A DNA stretch of 64,000 nt from Argopecten irradians (taxonomy: Eukaryota; Mollusca; Bivalvia; Pectinida; Pectinidae). Below the pieces are notes generated by a model. It made no database searches. It saw nothing but the letters and a program-made list of their open reading frames with translations, and was not told where the DNA came from. Of this stretch, positions 1 through 12,333 are shown in pieces (positions within the stretch are counted from its first letter, which is position 1; each line of letters opens with the position of its first letter). The stretch spans positions 61,664,567-61,728,566 of the forward strand of contig NC_091135.1 of assembly GCF_041381155.1 (NCBI RefSeq), given 5' to 3'. The position numbers and the translations under genes are program-made.

Positions 1-3000
1 CTTGGATACGTTCGCTGAAGCGATTTCGTAAGCTCGTTGCAGCCGTTTCCTAAGTTCATCTACATATGCTGTAAGGTCCTGGAAGTTTTGTCCGATGTCT
101 ATCCCGAATGCAAGATCAACCGGAAGTCGGGGATTCCTTCCAAACATAAGATAGTATGGCGACTGTCCGGTCGAATCCTGTCGTGTGCAGTTATAGGCGT
201 GGACAAGTGCGGATAAGTGTGCTTTCCAATTTTTCTTCTGCTCACTCTCCAAGGTACCAAGCATGCTCAATAGGGTTCGGTTAAACCGTTCGCAGAGTCC
301 GTTGCCCATTGGGTGATATGGCGTCGTATGAGACTTGGCGATTCCGGTTATCACGCATAATTCTTTGAGCAGTTGGCTCTCGAAATTTGGGCCTTGATCT
401 GTATGGATACGTGTTGGCAGTCCGTAGTGCACCACGAAATTGTTAAAGAATGCATCGGCCGTTGTCTTTGCAGTAGAGTTCTTGGTCGGTACCGCGATAG
501 CATACTTGGTGTAGTGGTCCGTGATGACAAGGACATTGTTGTAGCCACCCTTCGATGTTTCAAGACATAGAAAATCCATACAGATGAGCTCCAAAGGCTG
601 ACTGGAGGGAATACTAACAAGAGGAGCACAGCCCTTAGCAGGTGTTTTCCGAAGTGTACAGGGTCCACACATCTTTATCCATTCCTCCGCGTCCCTCGTC
701 ATGCCCGGCCAGTAGAATCGGTCTTGGAGGAAAGATATGACTCGGTCACGTCCAAGGTGTCCCATTTTGTCGTGGACCATGGTAAGTGCGGTGGGGACAA
801 GCGACTTGGGCAAGACTAACTGTTTCCTCGCGCTACCGTCTACAATTATTCGCCGGTAGAGTATTCCGCCATCCAGAAATAGTTTATCGAAGTTGGTGCG
901 AAGGTTCGTATGGACGCGTGATAATGGCAGGTCCTCTTTCCGTGGCTTGGTACCTGCCTTGACGAACGGAATCCATATAGACAGGTCTGGGTCTTTTTCT
1001 TGTTCTACAGCCACATTCAGAGTGTCCTTGCTATTCGTGTCCCAATTTATGTCCTTTAAAACATCCGCTGACATAGTCACGTTCTCAATAAGTGGTTTTG
1101 GTTGTAAGGCATAACCAAGCGCTCTAATTACCTCGCGAGGGATAGTCTGTCCATCCTCAATCTCGCTGGTTAGACTGGGAAGTCTTGACATCGAATCCGC
1201 ATCTGTATTGTTTATCCCGGGTCGATATACAATATCAAAATCGTATGCCGCTAATGCCGCGACCCATCGTTGTGAGGTGGCATCCAGTTTCGCAGAGGTC
1301 AGCACGTATGTTAAAGGGTTGTTGTCGGTTACAGCGGTGAACTGGTTACCGTAGAGATAGTCGCTGAATTTCTCAGTAACTGCCCACTTTAAAGCGAGAA
1401 ACTCTAACTTATGCGCTGGATACCGCTGCTCTGATCTCGACAACCCACGGCTGGCATACGCTATTACCCTCTTTAAGTCGTCCTGCTCTTGGTATAAAAC
1501 GGCGCCAAGTCCAAAACCGGAAGCATCTGTATGCAGGAAAAATGGTTTCCCAAAGTCTGGGTAGCCTAGGATGGGGCGGCTGCGTTAAACTGCATTTCAA
1601 CTTGTTGAAAGCGTCCTCTTGCTCATCCTCCCAGATCCATTTGCACGGTTCCGGCTTTTCCGTCGCCTTCCTCTTGTTGACCTTTTTAGGTTTCTTAGGT
1701 GCAGGCATCAGGATGGTCAAAGGTTTCGCAATCCTGGAGAAATTCCTTATAAACCTACGATAGTATCCTACGAAACCCAAGAACTTCCTCACGTCTTCTG
1801 GTGTTTCAGGACGGGGCCATTGGATAACGCGCTCTATTTTAGCTGGATCTGGTTCAATGCCTTCTTCGGAGACTACGTGTCCTACGTAAGTGACCTTGGG
1901 TTTAAACAGGGAACACTTGTCGGGAGAAAGCTTGAGACCATGACTTCGCAAGCGGTCTAAAACCTGTTCCAAGTGTTCATCGAATTCCGGTGCAAAGACA
2001 ATAATGTCATCAATGTAGACGAAGCAAATCTTTGTATGAAGCCCGTGCAAACACTCTTCCATCAGCCGCTGGTATGTAGCAGGCGCGTTTGCAAGTCCAA
2101 ATGGCATTCTGGTGTATTCGTAAAATCCAAGTGGCCCAACAGTAAAAGCTGTCCTTTCCTTGTATCTCTTGGATCTCCACTTGATGGTATCCAGACTTAA
2201 GGTCAAGGACGGAGAAAAACTTGTTCCCTGCTAGTGAATCGAGTGTCTCGTCTATCCTTGGCAGGGCGTATGCGTCTTTGACAGTTCTTTGGTTAAGTTG
2301 ACGATAATCAACGCAAAGTCTAAGCTGGCCATTCTTCTTGCGTACCAATACAACGTTCTGGGTCCAAGGTGAATGCGACCGCTGTATAACTCCGGCAGCT
2401 AACAGCTGGTGTAGATGGTTCCTGACTTCATCAAGCATCGATGGTGGGATTCTGCGATGTCTCTGTCGGAACGGCGTATCGTCATGTAAGTCGATCCTAT
2501 GTCGGATAACATCTGTGTGACCCAGATCAATATCACTGGTAGCAAATTTCGTGCGGTACTTCTCTAGTAATGCCTTGGCCCGTGACTCTTCATCTTCTGA
2601 GAGTCTGTCAACGTGTACCTCTATCTTGGCTAAAGCATCTTCGTTGTCGTCCTCACCATCATCTATATCCTCTATTCCCACCATCTGAAGCTCGCATAGT
2701 AGAGATCTTGGTTGGACAGTTACTGTGCGAGTCGATACATTGCTTACACGTATTTTGATCCTTTCCGTACTGCCGTAGCTATAGGAAACAACAGATGGGA
2801 TAATATCGATGTCATTTGGTATAGATGATCCAGGAGTGGAGTTGATGAGGGCGCAGACTGGGGGACAATTCAACTTCTTCTCGGGCCGTCCATGTATAAT
2901 TACCTCAGAATTCGGGCGAATGGTTATAGGAGTAGTTTCCGCAGACTTTACAACGGCAAGTCTGTAGTGGTGTCGTGCCAATTCCCGCTCCCGGAGGTGG

Positions 3001-3368
3001 ATGCATCTAAATGAAAGGTAAGTTGGCGTCGTTAATCTTCCATCCTGCAAAAAGCGTTGGCCATAGTGTTCCTTTGTCTGTGTCATCAGAACATGGAGAA
3101 GGTTAGTACCTATCAGGATAGGGACTGTAGAGTTGTAAGGGCTTGCCGGCACGACGAGAAAAAGTCCTTTCTCTATAGTGTTTCCAGCTGGATCCATCCC
3201 AGTTCCAGTGAACTCAACAGGAACTTCTACTAGTCCTAGGTACGGTAGTAGTTGGCCGTCCGCACATTCGATGTTCAACACCGTCTTAAGTTCCTGTATA
3301 GGTATATGTGCAAGGTGGTTGTCATAGAATTGCTTGGATATTGTGGAGATAGTTGAACCGGTATCCAA
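1..3368 (-). CDS. pol: pol region of LTR element copy 1 (protease, RT, RNase H, integrase; fossil, partial)
   Basis: From high to low coordinates the region carries an aspartic protease active site (MDTGST), a reverse transcriptase with the YIDD catalytic box, an RNase H with the TDASG start, and an integrase. The window edge cuts it within the integrase C-terminal part. It is broken, with about two interruptions over the region. The layout matches copy 2 throughout, so the two appear to be duplicates and not independent family members. Confidence 0.85.
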
Positions 3369-3489
3369 TAACGCTTTGGCTGTGTGTCATAAATCCTGAC
3401 CGTTACCTCGTTGGCTGTTCCTACCAGTTCTGTAGGTTTTTCAGGGCTAATCTGCTGACAGGCTAACGTCCGCCCTTTGACGCTTGCCT

Positions 3490-4518
3490 CTACTTGTTTA
3501 AAGGATGCGATTTCTCAATCTTGGCTCTGCATCCGAGTTTAATATGTCCCTTCTGGCCACATCTGTAGCAGGTTGGCTCTTCATATGAGTTACTCCTCGA
3601 CTGATTCATGCCATCTCCCGAGTACTGTTTAGGTTGCTGGCGGTTGCGTCTGTTATCTCTATCTTGTCTTCTGATATTACCCTGTCGAGACGAGAACTCC
3701 TGACGTTCCATCTTCATGTCTTTAACATCAGCGGCAAGTTGATTTATCATTCCTTTTAACTCGCTCAGCTCCGATTTGTTGGTGTCGCTGACTGGTGCCG
3801 CGGATTTGGAAATAGCTGTTTCTTTCTTTCCATGTTGTCGGGTTTTCCAGTCTTCCTCCAATCGCCTTATTGCCACCCTGAGTTGATCGAAGTCTCTAAT
3901 GCTCTCATGCAGATACCCAGATGCATCCTTCAAGGATGGTTTCAGCCCGCACCAAAACATCGTACACAGCATGGAGTTAGTGTTGTGTTGGGGGACTTGT
4001 TCGCTTTCCACTGCCTTTGCTAGGAGATCTTCCAATCGGCAGCTCCAGGTTGCGACATCTTCGTCAGTCTGCTGCTTGGCGCTATAAAATTGGGCAAGTT
4101 GCATCTCAGCCTGCTGAACGTTACCAAATACGCTATCCATTTTCTCTAAAATATCATCTACTGACGCTGAGGGATCAAGGTGTGAGCGTACACGTAGGGC
4201 TGTTCCTCTCAACGAACTCCGGATGGCCTGGGCTATCGTAGCAGGTGGATGTCCTTCCTTGATGATACATTGGACTTCGCTGCGCCAAACATCATAAGCG
4301 ACTTCCTTCTTTGTGTCTCCCGAAAAGGGCGATATCTTGGGGAAATGCTGTATGGCTCCTGTGTTATAGGTAACAAAACTGGGTTTGGCATCTTGCTCAG
4401 CTGATACACCTCTCATCCAAGCTTGGAAATCATCTAAAGTGTCGACCTTGGGCTTTACCTTCATCGTCCTCAGATGACCCACAAGCATCTGCACTTCCTC
4501 TTCTGTCATATCAGCCAT
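3490..4518 (-). CDS. gag: gag-like protein of LTR element copy 1
   Basis: This is a 342-residue open frame and the first coding part after the leader. The N-terminal half is a capsid-like helical region. The middle is basic and polar, rich in Q, N and R. The C-terminus carries one CCHC zinc knuckle (CYRCGQKGHIKLGC), typical of nucleocapsid. Gag coats and packages element RNA in cytoplasmic particles. It is identical in layout to the copy 2 gag and is transcribed from the shared LTR. Confidence 0.88.
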   Translation of the reverse strand: MADMTEEEVQMLVGHLRTMKVKPKVDTLDDFQAWMRGVSAEQDAKPSFVTYNTGAIQHFPKISPFSGDTKKEVAYDVWRSEVQCIIKEGHPPATIAQAIRSSLRGTALRVRSHLDPSASVDDILEKMDSVFGNVQQAEMQLAQFYSAKQQTDEDVATWSCRLEDLLAKAVESEQVPQHNTNSMLCTMFWCGLKPSLKDASGYLHESIRDFDQLRVAIRRLEEDWKTRQHGKKETAISKSAAPVSDTNKSELSELKGMINQLAADVKDMKMERQEFSSRQGNIRRQDRDNRRNRQQPKQYSGDGMNQSRSNSYEEPTCYRCGQKGHIKLGCRAKIEKSHPLNK

Positions 4519-5419
4519 GGTTAGGGATGAGAGTGTCAGTAGCGATATATTGAGCCAAAGTACCTAAACCGCTTTCACAATGCAAGACAATATAATGTTA
4601 ACCAAGAGCCAATTAACAAAATTTGTGGACGTGGGGGCAGGGGTCTAAATAAACACCACAAACTATTTAGGGATTATCTGTAGGTATACGGTACTCAAAA
4701 CAGTATTTGCAATATATACCAAAATATTGTTTTCCTTGCGTACGTAGTGTATACCGTTTACAGTTACACAATATTAATAGGAAAATATTGTCAAGTGATT
4801 CTATAAATGGAAAATGTCTGTTATTATAGTCATCTCACATTACAAAGTTTAAGAAATTTGCAAGCAAAATAATTTCTTTTTCAAAGATGGAAAAGAAATA
4901 AGTAGGCATAAAGTGATATAACATACAACATAGAACATCGAAAATGCTGAAGTTATTCACAAAACAAAAATGTGAGCGACAAAAATGTTGTGTGAAAAAA
5001 ATAGCTTCCGTATTGATAGAGGAATTTACACAATTGGAAAAAAAATAGTATCTGACAAATACAGTACGTAGGTGGCAGAGTATTGTCTTTCTTTGGTATA
5101 CTAGTGTTGAAATATTACCAAGTAATTATTTTGATAGGATAATTTGAAGAAACAACTTCACAGTAATCAATATTCAATAAATGTAGAGTTAACTATGACT
5201 TGGTGCAAACCAACAAAAAATATATATATATATATAATAAAGAAAAATTACCTTGCAAAGGAATAATTATAATCCATTTAACACACAAAATAATCCAGTC
5301 CAGATAAAAAAAATAATTCACTATAAGGAAATTACACTTCCGCTCAAAGTCCGGAAACGGAAGAAGCTATTCTGGAAATATCCCTAATTTCCACACAAGT
5401 TTATTACACTAATGTCCGT

Positions 5420-5575
5420 CACTTCCGCTCAAGGTCAATCACAGGAGGTCGCCATCTTCAATGTGTCAGTCACTTCCGCTGTAAGTCCATCACAGGAAGT
5501 CGCCATCTTGGATTTCAGCTCCATTTCCGCCGTTGGTCATGAACGTGGAGGTCGCCATCTTGAATCTTGGTCAAT
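5420..5575. repeat. Three 51-bp repeats with ETS-like and YY1-like motifs in LTR leader (copy 1)
   Basis: Three tandem units begin at 5420, 5471 and 5522. Each starts with a CACTTCCGC-type ETS core and carries GTCGCCATCTT, a YY1-like core, about 30 bases later. The 51-base period is a multiple of three, so an open frame runs through it, but I see no protein evidence. Confidence 0.75.
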
Positions 5576-5755
5576 CCAGTGTTTGAACGTATCAGCAATA
5601 TATTGCACAGGTAGCCGTACTGTCAACTACGCCCGTAGGCGATTTGAATCGTCCCGCGCACGTGCTCTATACGAAACTTTCAGCCGAAGTTGAAAAGTAA
5701 TCACACACATATGTATACAGGTAGTCGTTGTATAACTCTCGATGTAGACAATGTT

Positions 5756-5772
5756 CCTCACTGGGGGCTCCA
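5756..5772 (-). other. Primer-binding site, copy 1
   Basis: Two bases inside the LTR edge the element strand reads TGGAGCCCCCAGTGAGG, the usual position and TGG start of a tRNA primer-binding site. I did not assign the tRNA. Confidence 0.7.
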
Positions 5773-5774
5773 AA

Positions 5775-6802
5775 TGTAGTAGATGGTTTTAATGTTGATT
5801 AATTAACGCAAGCCATTCATTGGTAGTTCGACTTTTCCTTTTATTGGTTACAAGCAACGTAGAGACTCTACAAAACGAACAAATACACACAATAAATACT
5901 TTGACAAAACGTTGCAGATAATATCACAATTAAAATCAAACTTTACAGCGTACCGCTTACATTTATATTTTAACATAACGATATGGCGTTATACATGAAT
6001 TCAAAGGTTAGTATATTCTAACCAAGACTTATACATAATATACAAAAAGGAGATGCGTCCAAAAAAATAGCCGGACGCTTACTTTTTAACATTAAAACAT
6101 AATAGCCAATATTACTAATGTAGCTAATAAAATACAGATATATACCTATGTGTGGCACAAAGTCGCCTGTGGCATTCACGGTGCGATTTCAGTTAGGTTC
6201 CTTACGGATACGTACAGTGTATCTGTAAATTATAAATATAATACTATTGATAAATATATACCCTTGATGTAGCGTACGATATTATCAAAAGATAATTTAC
6301 TTTAATCAAATAACGAAAATATTACATCAGAACGATCGTCTATTTTAATACAAAATACACAATTATTAACTTCTATATTATAGAAATACAGATTGCATTA
6401 TATAGCTAGATATACGTACAATAAACTCAGTTAGATATCAAAAGAAAATATTCGACTTACATTACATGATTGTCGTTGATGTGTAGAGGCGCTCTAAAAT
6501 AGGTGTGACCGTCTAGTGGTCAATCGTAGGAATGCGCTACTGTATAGATCTATACAATGACCGGAAAGGGCGATTTGGCGCCAAAACCGAATAACCAATA
6601 AAAACATTACATTTGGACATTACGTCATATAATAAAACCGACCAATAGATACTATCTACATTGATATACATATGACGGAAGATACCGAAACTTTACGAAT
6701 ACGAAACGATACGATACGATAGCGATTTAACTATACTAATAAGTACTGGACAATTACAAGACTACGTTTAATACAAAATACATAAAAGTCAATCCTGCCA
6801 CA
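5775..6802 (-). repeat. Shared LTR: 3' LTR of copy 2 and 5' LTR of copy 1
   Basis: This 1028-bp LTR is bounded by TG...CA on the element strand. On its low-coordinate side lies the primer-binding site of copy 1. On its high-coordinate side lies a purine-rich tract (element strand GCAGGGGGAGTA) belonging to copy 2. It therefore serves two internal regions at once. Confidence 0.93.
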
Positions 6803-6817
6803 TACTCCCCCTGCTTC
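6803..6817 (-). other. Polypurine tract, copy 2
   Basis: The element strand reads GAAGCAGGGGGAGTA directly before the TG of the LTR. This is a purine run in the position used to prime plus-strand DNA synthesis. Confidence 0.65.
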
Positions 6818-7094
6818 AAAAACATCGTCCCGACATTGACATTGTATGAAGAAAAAAATAAAGGGGTGCAAAAGTCTTAAGACTCGTTACGCAGGACTAA
6901 AAAAATGTGCAGCATTACGAAAATAAAAAAAAATAAAATGCTGAGAATACCAGGAAAAAAAATATATATGGGCAATCATCTACCGTAATAAAATCAAAAT
7001 GTCTATGTCTTAAAATTTCCAGAAACTATGCTTAGTAGAGCATTCGACAACTCCTCATCCCTACCCTTGAAGATTCCGGAGCTGTATAGGCCTT

Positions 7095-10000
7095 CTATAT
7101 ATCGTGCACGGTCATCCATTCTGGCTGCTGCTGCTGGGAAAGGATGAAGTCTCCAGATCTTTGCCAAGCAGGAGCTTCTCGTCGGCGTCGTGGGCGTGGT
7201 TGCACGACGTTTGGATCCTCATCATCTTGGGTTTCAGTCACAGTGTCGTCACCATCATCAGCGTCACTTTGGTGGTTTGCTACATGGGCTTCCCTATCAT
7301 TTTCCAAACCAGCATCGTCATCAGCATCGCTCCCGTTTTCTTCCAGTACCGCTTCTACCCTTGCATCATCAGCATCTACAGACATTTCATCGCTGGATGA
7401 ATTGGTGGTGCCGGCTGTGGTGTTGGGCAAAACACCATTACCCACCAGAACATCATCCTCGCTTTCACTAGAAGATTCCGAAGAATCATGCGACTTCCTC
7501 GTACTTCTGAGGCGCATTTTTCTTGTTCTAGGTACAGGAACGGGTTTTTCCTCTAACCCGCTGATAAAGTTGATGGGCAAGAGAAGGTTCCGGTGCAGTG
7601 TCTTGTCTCTTCCGTCACCATTCTCCTTCCTGACGACAAATATTGGGATGTTTTGGTCTGGTTGATCGACGACAGTGTAGGGGTCCGACTCCCACTTGTT
7701 TGATAGCTTGTGGCGGCCATCAAAATGGACGATCTTCACCAACACCCGATCGCCGACTTTCACCGTTGTTCCTCGGACCTTCTTGTCATACTGTCCTTTT
7801 TTGGCGGGTTTGTGACTTGGATACGTTCGCTGAAGCGATTTCGTAAGCTCGTTGCAGCCGTTTCCTAAGTTCATCTACATATGCTGTAAGGTCCTGGAAG
7901 TTTTGTCCGATGTCTATCCCGAATGCAAGATCAACCGGAAGTCGGGGATTCCTTCCAAACATAAGATAGTATGGCGACTGTCCGGTCGAATCCTGTCGTG
8001 TGCAGTTATAGGCGTGGACAAGTGCGGATAAGTGTGCTTTCCAATTTTTCTTCTGCTCACTCTCCAAGGTACCAAGCATGCTCAATAGGGTTCGGTTAAA
8101 CCGTTCGCAGAGTCCGTTGCCCATTGGGTGATATGGCGTCGTATGAGACTTGGCGATTCCGGTTATCACGCATAATTCTTTGAGCAGTTGGCTCTCGAAA
8201 TTTGGGCCTTGATCTGTATGGATACGTGTTGGCAGTCCGTAGTGCACCACGAAATTGTTAAAGAATGCATCGGCCGTTGTCTTTGCAGTAGAGTTCTTGG
8301 TCGGTACCGCGATAGCATACTTGGTGTAGTGGTCCGTGATGACAAGGACATTGTTGTAGCCACCCTTCGATGTTTCAAGACATAGAAAATCCATACAGAT
8401 GAGCTCCAAAGGCTGACTGGAGGGAATACTAACAAGAGGAGCACAGCCCTTAGCAGGTGTTTTCCGAAGTGTACAGGGTCCACACATCTTTATCCATTCC
8501 TCCGCGTCCCTCGTCATGCCCGGCCAGTAGAATCGGTCTTGGAGGAAAGATATGACTCGGTCACGTCCAAGGTGTCCCATTTTGTCGTGGACCATGGTAA
8601 GTGCGGTGGGGACAAGCGACTTGGGCAAGACTAACTGTTTCCTCGCGCTACCGTCTACAATTATTCGCCGGTAGAGTATTCCGCCATCCAGAAATAGTTT
8701 ATCGAAGTTGGTGCGAAGGTTCGTATGGACGCGTGATAATGGCAGGTCCTCTTTCCGTGGCTTGGTACCTGCCTTGACGAACGGAATCCATATAGACAGG
8801 TCTGGGTCTTTTTCTTGTTCTACAGCCACATTCAGAGTGTCCTTGCTATTCGTGTCCCAATTTATGTCCTTTAAAACATCCGCTGACATAGTCACGTTCT
8901 CAATAAGTGGTTTTGGTTGTAAGGCATAACCAAGCGCTCTAATTACCTCGCGAGGGATAGTCTGTCCATCCTCAATCTCGCTGGTTAGACTGGGAAGTCT
9001 TGACATCGAATCCGCATCTGTATTGTTTATCCCGGGTCGATATACAATATCAAAATCGTATGCCGCTAATGCCGCGACCCATCGTTGTGAGGTGGCATCC
9101 AGTTTCGCAGAGGTCAGCACGTATGTTAAAGGGTTGTTGTCGGTTACAGCGGTGAACTGGTTACCGTAGAGATAGTCGCTGAATTTCTCAGTAACTGCCC
9201 ACTTTAAAGCGAGAAACTCTAACTTATGCGCTGGATACCGCTGCTCTGATCTCGACAACCCACGGCTGGCATACGCTATTACCCTCTTTAAGTCGTCCTG
9301 CTCTTGGTATAAAACGGCGCCAAGTCCAAAACCGGAAGCATCTGTATGCAGGAAAAATGGTTTCCCAAAGTCTGGGTAGCCTAGGATGGGCGGCTGCGTT
9401 AAACTGCATTTCAACTTGTTGAAAGCGTCCTCTTGCTCATCCTCCCAGATCCATTTGCACGGTTCCGGCTTTTCCGTCGCCTTCCTCTTGTTGACCTTTT
9501 TAGGTTTCTTAGGTGCAGGCATCAGGATGGTCAAAGGTTTCGCAATCCTGGAGAAATTCCTTATAAACCTACGATAGTATCCTACGAAACCCAAGAACTT
9601 CCTCACGTCTTCTGGTGTTTCAGGACGGGGCCATTGGATAACGCGCTCTATTTTAGCTGGATCTGGTTCAATGCCTTCTTCGGAGACTACGTGTCCTACG
9701 TAAGTGACCTTGGGTTTAAACAGGGAACACTTGTCGGGAGAAAGCTTGAGACCATGACTTCGCAAGCGGTCTAAAACCTGTTCCAAGTGTTCATCGAATT
9801 CCGGTGCAAAGACAATAATGTCATCAATGTAGACGAAGCAAATCTTTGTATGAAGCCCGTGCAAACACTCTTCCATCAGCCGCTGGTATGTAGCAGGCGC
9901 GTTTGCAAGTCCAAATGGCATTCTGGTGTATTCGTAAAATCCAAGTGGCCCAACAGTAAAAGCTGTCCTTTCCTTGTATCTCTTGGATCTCCACTTGATG

Positions 10001-11182
10001 GTATCCAGACTTAAGGTCAAGGACGGAGAAAAACTTGTTCCCTGCTAGTGAATCGAGTGTCTCGTCTATCCTTGGCAGGGCGTATGCGTCTTTGACAGTT
10101 CTTTGGTTAAGTTGACGATAATCAACGCAAAGTCTAAGCTGGCCATTCTTCTTGCGTACCAATACAACGTTCTGGGTCCTAGGTGAATGCGACCGCTGTA
10201 TAACTCCGGCAGCTAACAGCTGGTGTAGATGGTTCCTGACTTCATCAAGCATCGATGGTGGGATTCTGCGATGTCTCTGTCGGAACGGCGTATCGTCATG
10301 TAAGTCGATCCTATGTCGGATAACATCTGTGTGACCCAGATCAATATCACTGGTAGCAAATTTCGTGCGGTACTTCTCTAGTAATGCCTTGGCCCGTGAC
10401 TCTTCATCTTCTGAGAGTCTGTCAACGTGTACCTCTATCTTGGCTAAAGCATCTTCGTTGTCGTCCTCACCATCATCTATATCCTCTATTCCCACCATCT
10501 GAAGCTCGCATAGTAGAGATCTTGGTTGGACAGTTACTGTGCGAGTCGATACATTGCTTACACGTATTTTGATCCTTTCCGTACTGCCGTAGCTATAGGA
10601 AACAACAGATGGGATAATATCGATGTCATTTGGTATAGATGATCCAGGAGTGGAGTTGATGAGGGCGCAGACTGGGGGACAATTCAACTTCTTCTCGGGC
10701 CGTCCATGTATAATTACCTCAGAATTCGGGCGAATGGTTATAGGAGTAGTTTCCGCAGACTTTACAACGGCAAGTCTGTAGTGGTGTCGTGCCAATTCCC
10801 GCTCCCGGAGGTGGATGCATCTAAATGAAAGGTAAGTTGGCGTCGTTAATCTTCCATCCTGCAAAAAGCGTTGGCCATAGTGTTCCTTTGTCTGTGTCAT
10901 CAGAACATGGAGAAGGTTAGTACCTATCAGGATAGGGACTGTAGAGTTGTAAGGGCTTGCCGGCACGACGAGAAAAAGTCCTTTCTCTATAGTGTTTCCA
11001 GCTGGATCCATCCCAGTTCCAGTGAACTCAACAGGAACTTCTACTAGTCCTAGGTACGGTAGTAGTTGGCCGTCCGCACATTCGATGTTCAACACCGTCT
11101 TAAGTTCCTGTATAGGTATATGTGCAAGGTGGTTGTCATAGAATTGCTTGGATATTGTGGAGATAGTTGAACCGGTATCCAA
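7095..11182 (-). CDS. pol: pol region of LTR element copy 2 (protease, RT, RNase H, integrase)
   Basis: The domain order on the element strand is as follows. Aspartic protease with DTGST comes first, then reverse transcriptase with YIDD near 9.83 kb. RNase H with TDASG and TDNNPL lies near 9.35-9.1 kb. Integrase has an H-H-C-C zinc module (CGPC) and a D,D,E core including TDQGPNFES and CERFNR near 8.6-7.9 kb. A C-terminal module of the GPY/F kind follows, ending in an acidic, serine-rich tail. This is the complete enzyme set for copying RNA to DNA and inserting it. About one or two breaks are present. RNase H before integrase sets it apart from the Ty1/copia order. Confidence 0.88.
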
Positions 11183-11304
11183 TAACGCTTTGGTCTGTGT
11201 GTCATAAATCCTGACCGTTACCTCGTTGGCTGTTCCTACCAGTTCTGTAGGTTTTTCAGGGCTAATCTGCTGACAGGCTAACGTCCGCCCTTTGACGCTT
11301 GCCT

Positions 11305-12333
11305 CTACTTGTTTAAAGGATGCGATTTCTCAATCTTGGCTCTGCATCCGAGTTTAATATGTCCCTTCTGGCCACATCTGTAGCAGGTTGGCTCTTCATA
11401 TGAGTTACTCCTCGACTGATTCATGCCATCTCCCGAGTACTGTTTAGGTTGCTGGCGGTTGCGTCTGTTATCTCTATCTTGTCTTCTGATATTACCCTGT
11501 CGAGACGAGAACTCCTGACGTTCCATCTTCATGTCTTTAACATCAGCGGCAAGTTGATTTATCATTCCTTTTAACTCGCTCAGCTCCGATTTGTTGGTGT
11601 CGCTGACTGGTGCCGCGGATTTGGAAATAGCTGTTTCTTTCTTTCCATGTTGTCGGGTTTTCCAGTCTTCCTCCAATCGCCTTATTGCCACCCTGAGTTG
11701 ATCGAAGTCTCTAATGCTCTCATGCAGATACCCAGATGCATCCTTCAAGGATGGTTTCAGCCCGCACCAAAACATCGTACACAGCATGGAGTTAGTGTTG
11801 TGTTGGGGGACTTGTTCGCTTTCCACTGCCTTTGCTAGGAGATCTTCCAATCGGCAGCTCCAGGTTGCGACATCTTCGTCAGTCTGCTGCTTGGCGCTAT
11901 AAAATTGGGCAAGTTGCATCTCAGCCTGCTGAACGTTACCAAATACGCTATCCATTTTCTCTAAAATATCATCTACTGACGCTGAGGGATCAAGGTGTGA
12001 GCGTACACGTAGGGCTGTTCCTCTCAACGAACTCCGGATGGCCTGGGCTATCGTAGCAGGTGGATGTCCTTCCTTGATGATACATTGGACTTCGCTGCGC
12101 CAAACATCATAAGCGACTTCCTTCTTTGTGTCTCCCGAAAAGGGCGATATCTTGGGGAAATGCTGTATGGCTCCTGTGTTATAGGTAACAAAACTGGGTT
12201 TGGCATCTTGCTCAGCTGATACACCTCTCATCCAAGCTTGGAAATCATCTAAAGTGTCGACCTTGGGCTTTACCTTCATCGTCCTCAGATGACCCACAAG
12301 CATCTGCACTTCCTCTTCTGTCATATCAGCCAT
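11305..12333 (-). CDS. gag: gag-like protein of LTR element copy 2
   Basis: This is a 342-residue open frame, apparently the same protein as in copy 1, with a capsid-like N-terminal half, a Q/N/R-rich middle and a single C-terminal CCHC knuckle. It begins with MADMTEEE shortly after the leader and precedes the protease motif of pol. The zinc knuckle and its position before protease make the assignment firm, although the capsid part was judged only by composition and position. Confidence 0.88.
   Translation of the reverse strand: MADMTEEEVQMLVGHLRTMKVKPKVDTLDDFQAWMRGVSAEQDAKPSFVTYNTGAIQHFPKISPFSGDTKKEVAYDVWRSEVQCIIKEGHPPATIAQAIRSSLRGTALRVRSHLDPSASVDDILEKMDSVFGNVQQAEMQLAQFYSAKQQTDEDVATWSCRLEDLLAKAVESEQVPQHNTNSMLCTMFWCGLKPSLKDASGYLHESIRDFDQLRVAIRRLEEDWKTRQHGKKETAISKSAAPVSDTNKSELSELKGMINQLAADVKDMKMERQEFSSRQGNIRRQDRDNRRNRQQPKQYSGDGMNQSRSNSYEEPTCYRCGQKGHIKLGCRAKIEKSHPLNK

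Larger units (their letters stand above)
4519..5774 (-). other. Untranslated leader of copy 1
   Basis: About 1.25 kb lies between the LTR/primer site and gag. It is AT-rich with no convincing gene, a short AT dinucleotide run near 5.22 kb, and a GC-richer stretch with three 51-bp repeats close to the LTR. Confidence 0.7.
1..6802 (-). mobile_element. Ty3/gypsy-type LTR retrotransposon, copy 1 (cut by window edge)
   Basis: This is a second internal region with the same layout as copy 2, displaced by about 7,815 to 7,818 bases and nearly identical over its whole length, including non-coding leader and LTR. It starts inside the integrase region at the window edge, so its own 3' LTR is not visible. 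It looks slightly more damaged than copy 2, with about two breaks. It shares the middle LTR with copy 2 instead of having an independent pair of flanks. This is what LTR-LTR recombination or a tandem duplication produces; an assembly duplication is also possible. Confidence 0.9.

Noticed and set aside
5412-5693. 93-codon open frame in the LTR element leader
   Set aside because: It runs on the strand opposite to the element through the 51-bp repeats, whose length happens to be a multiple of three.
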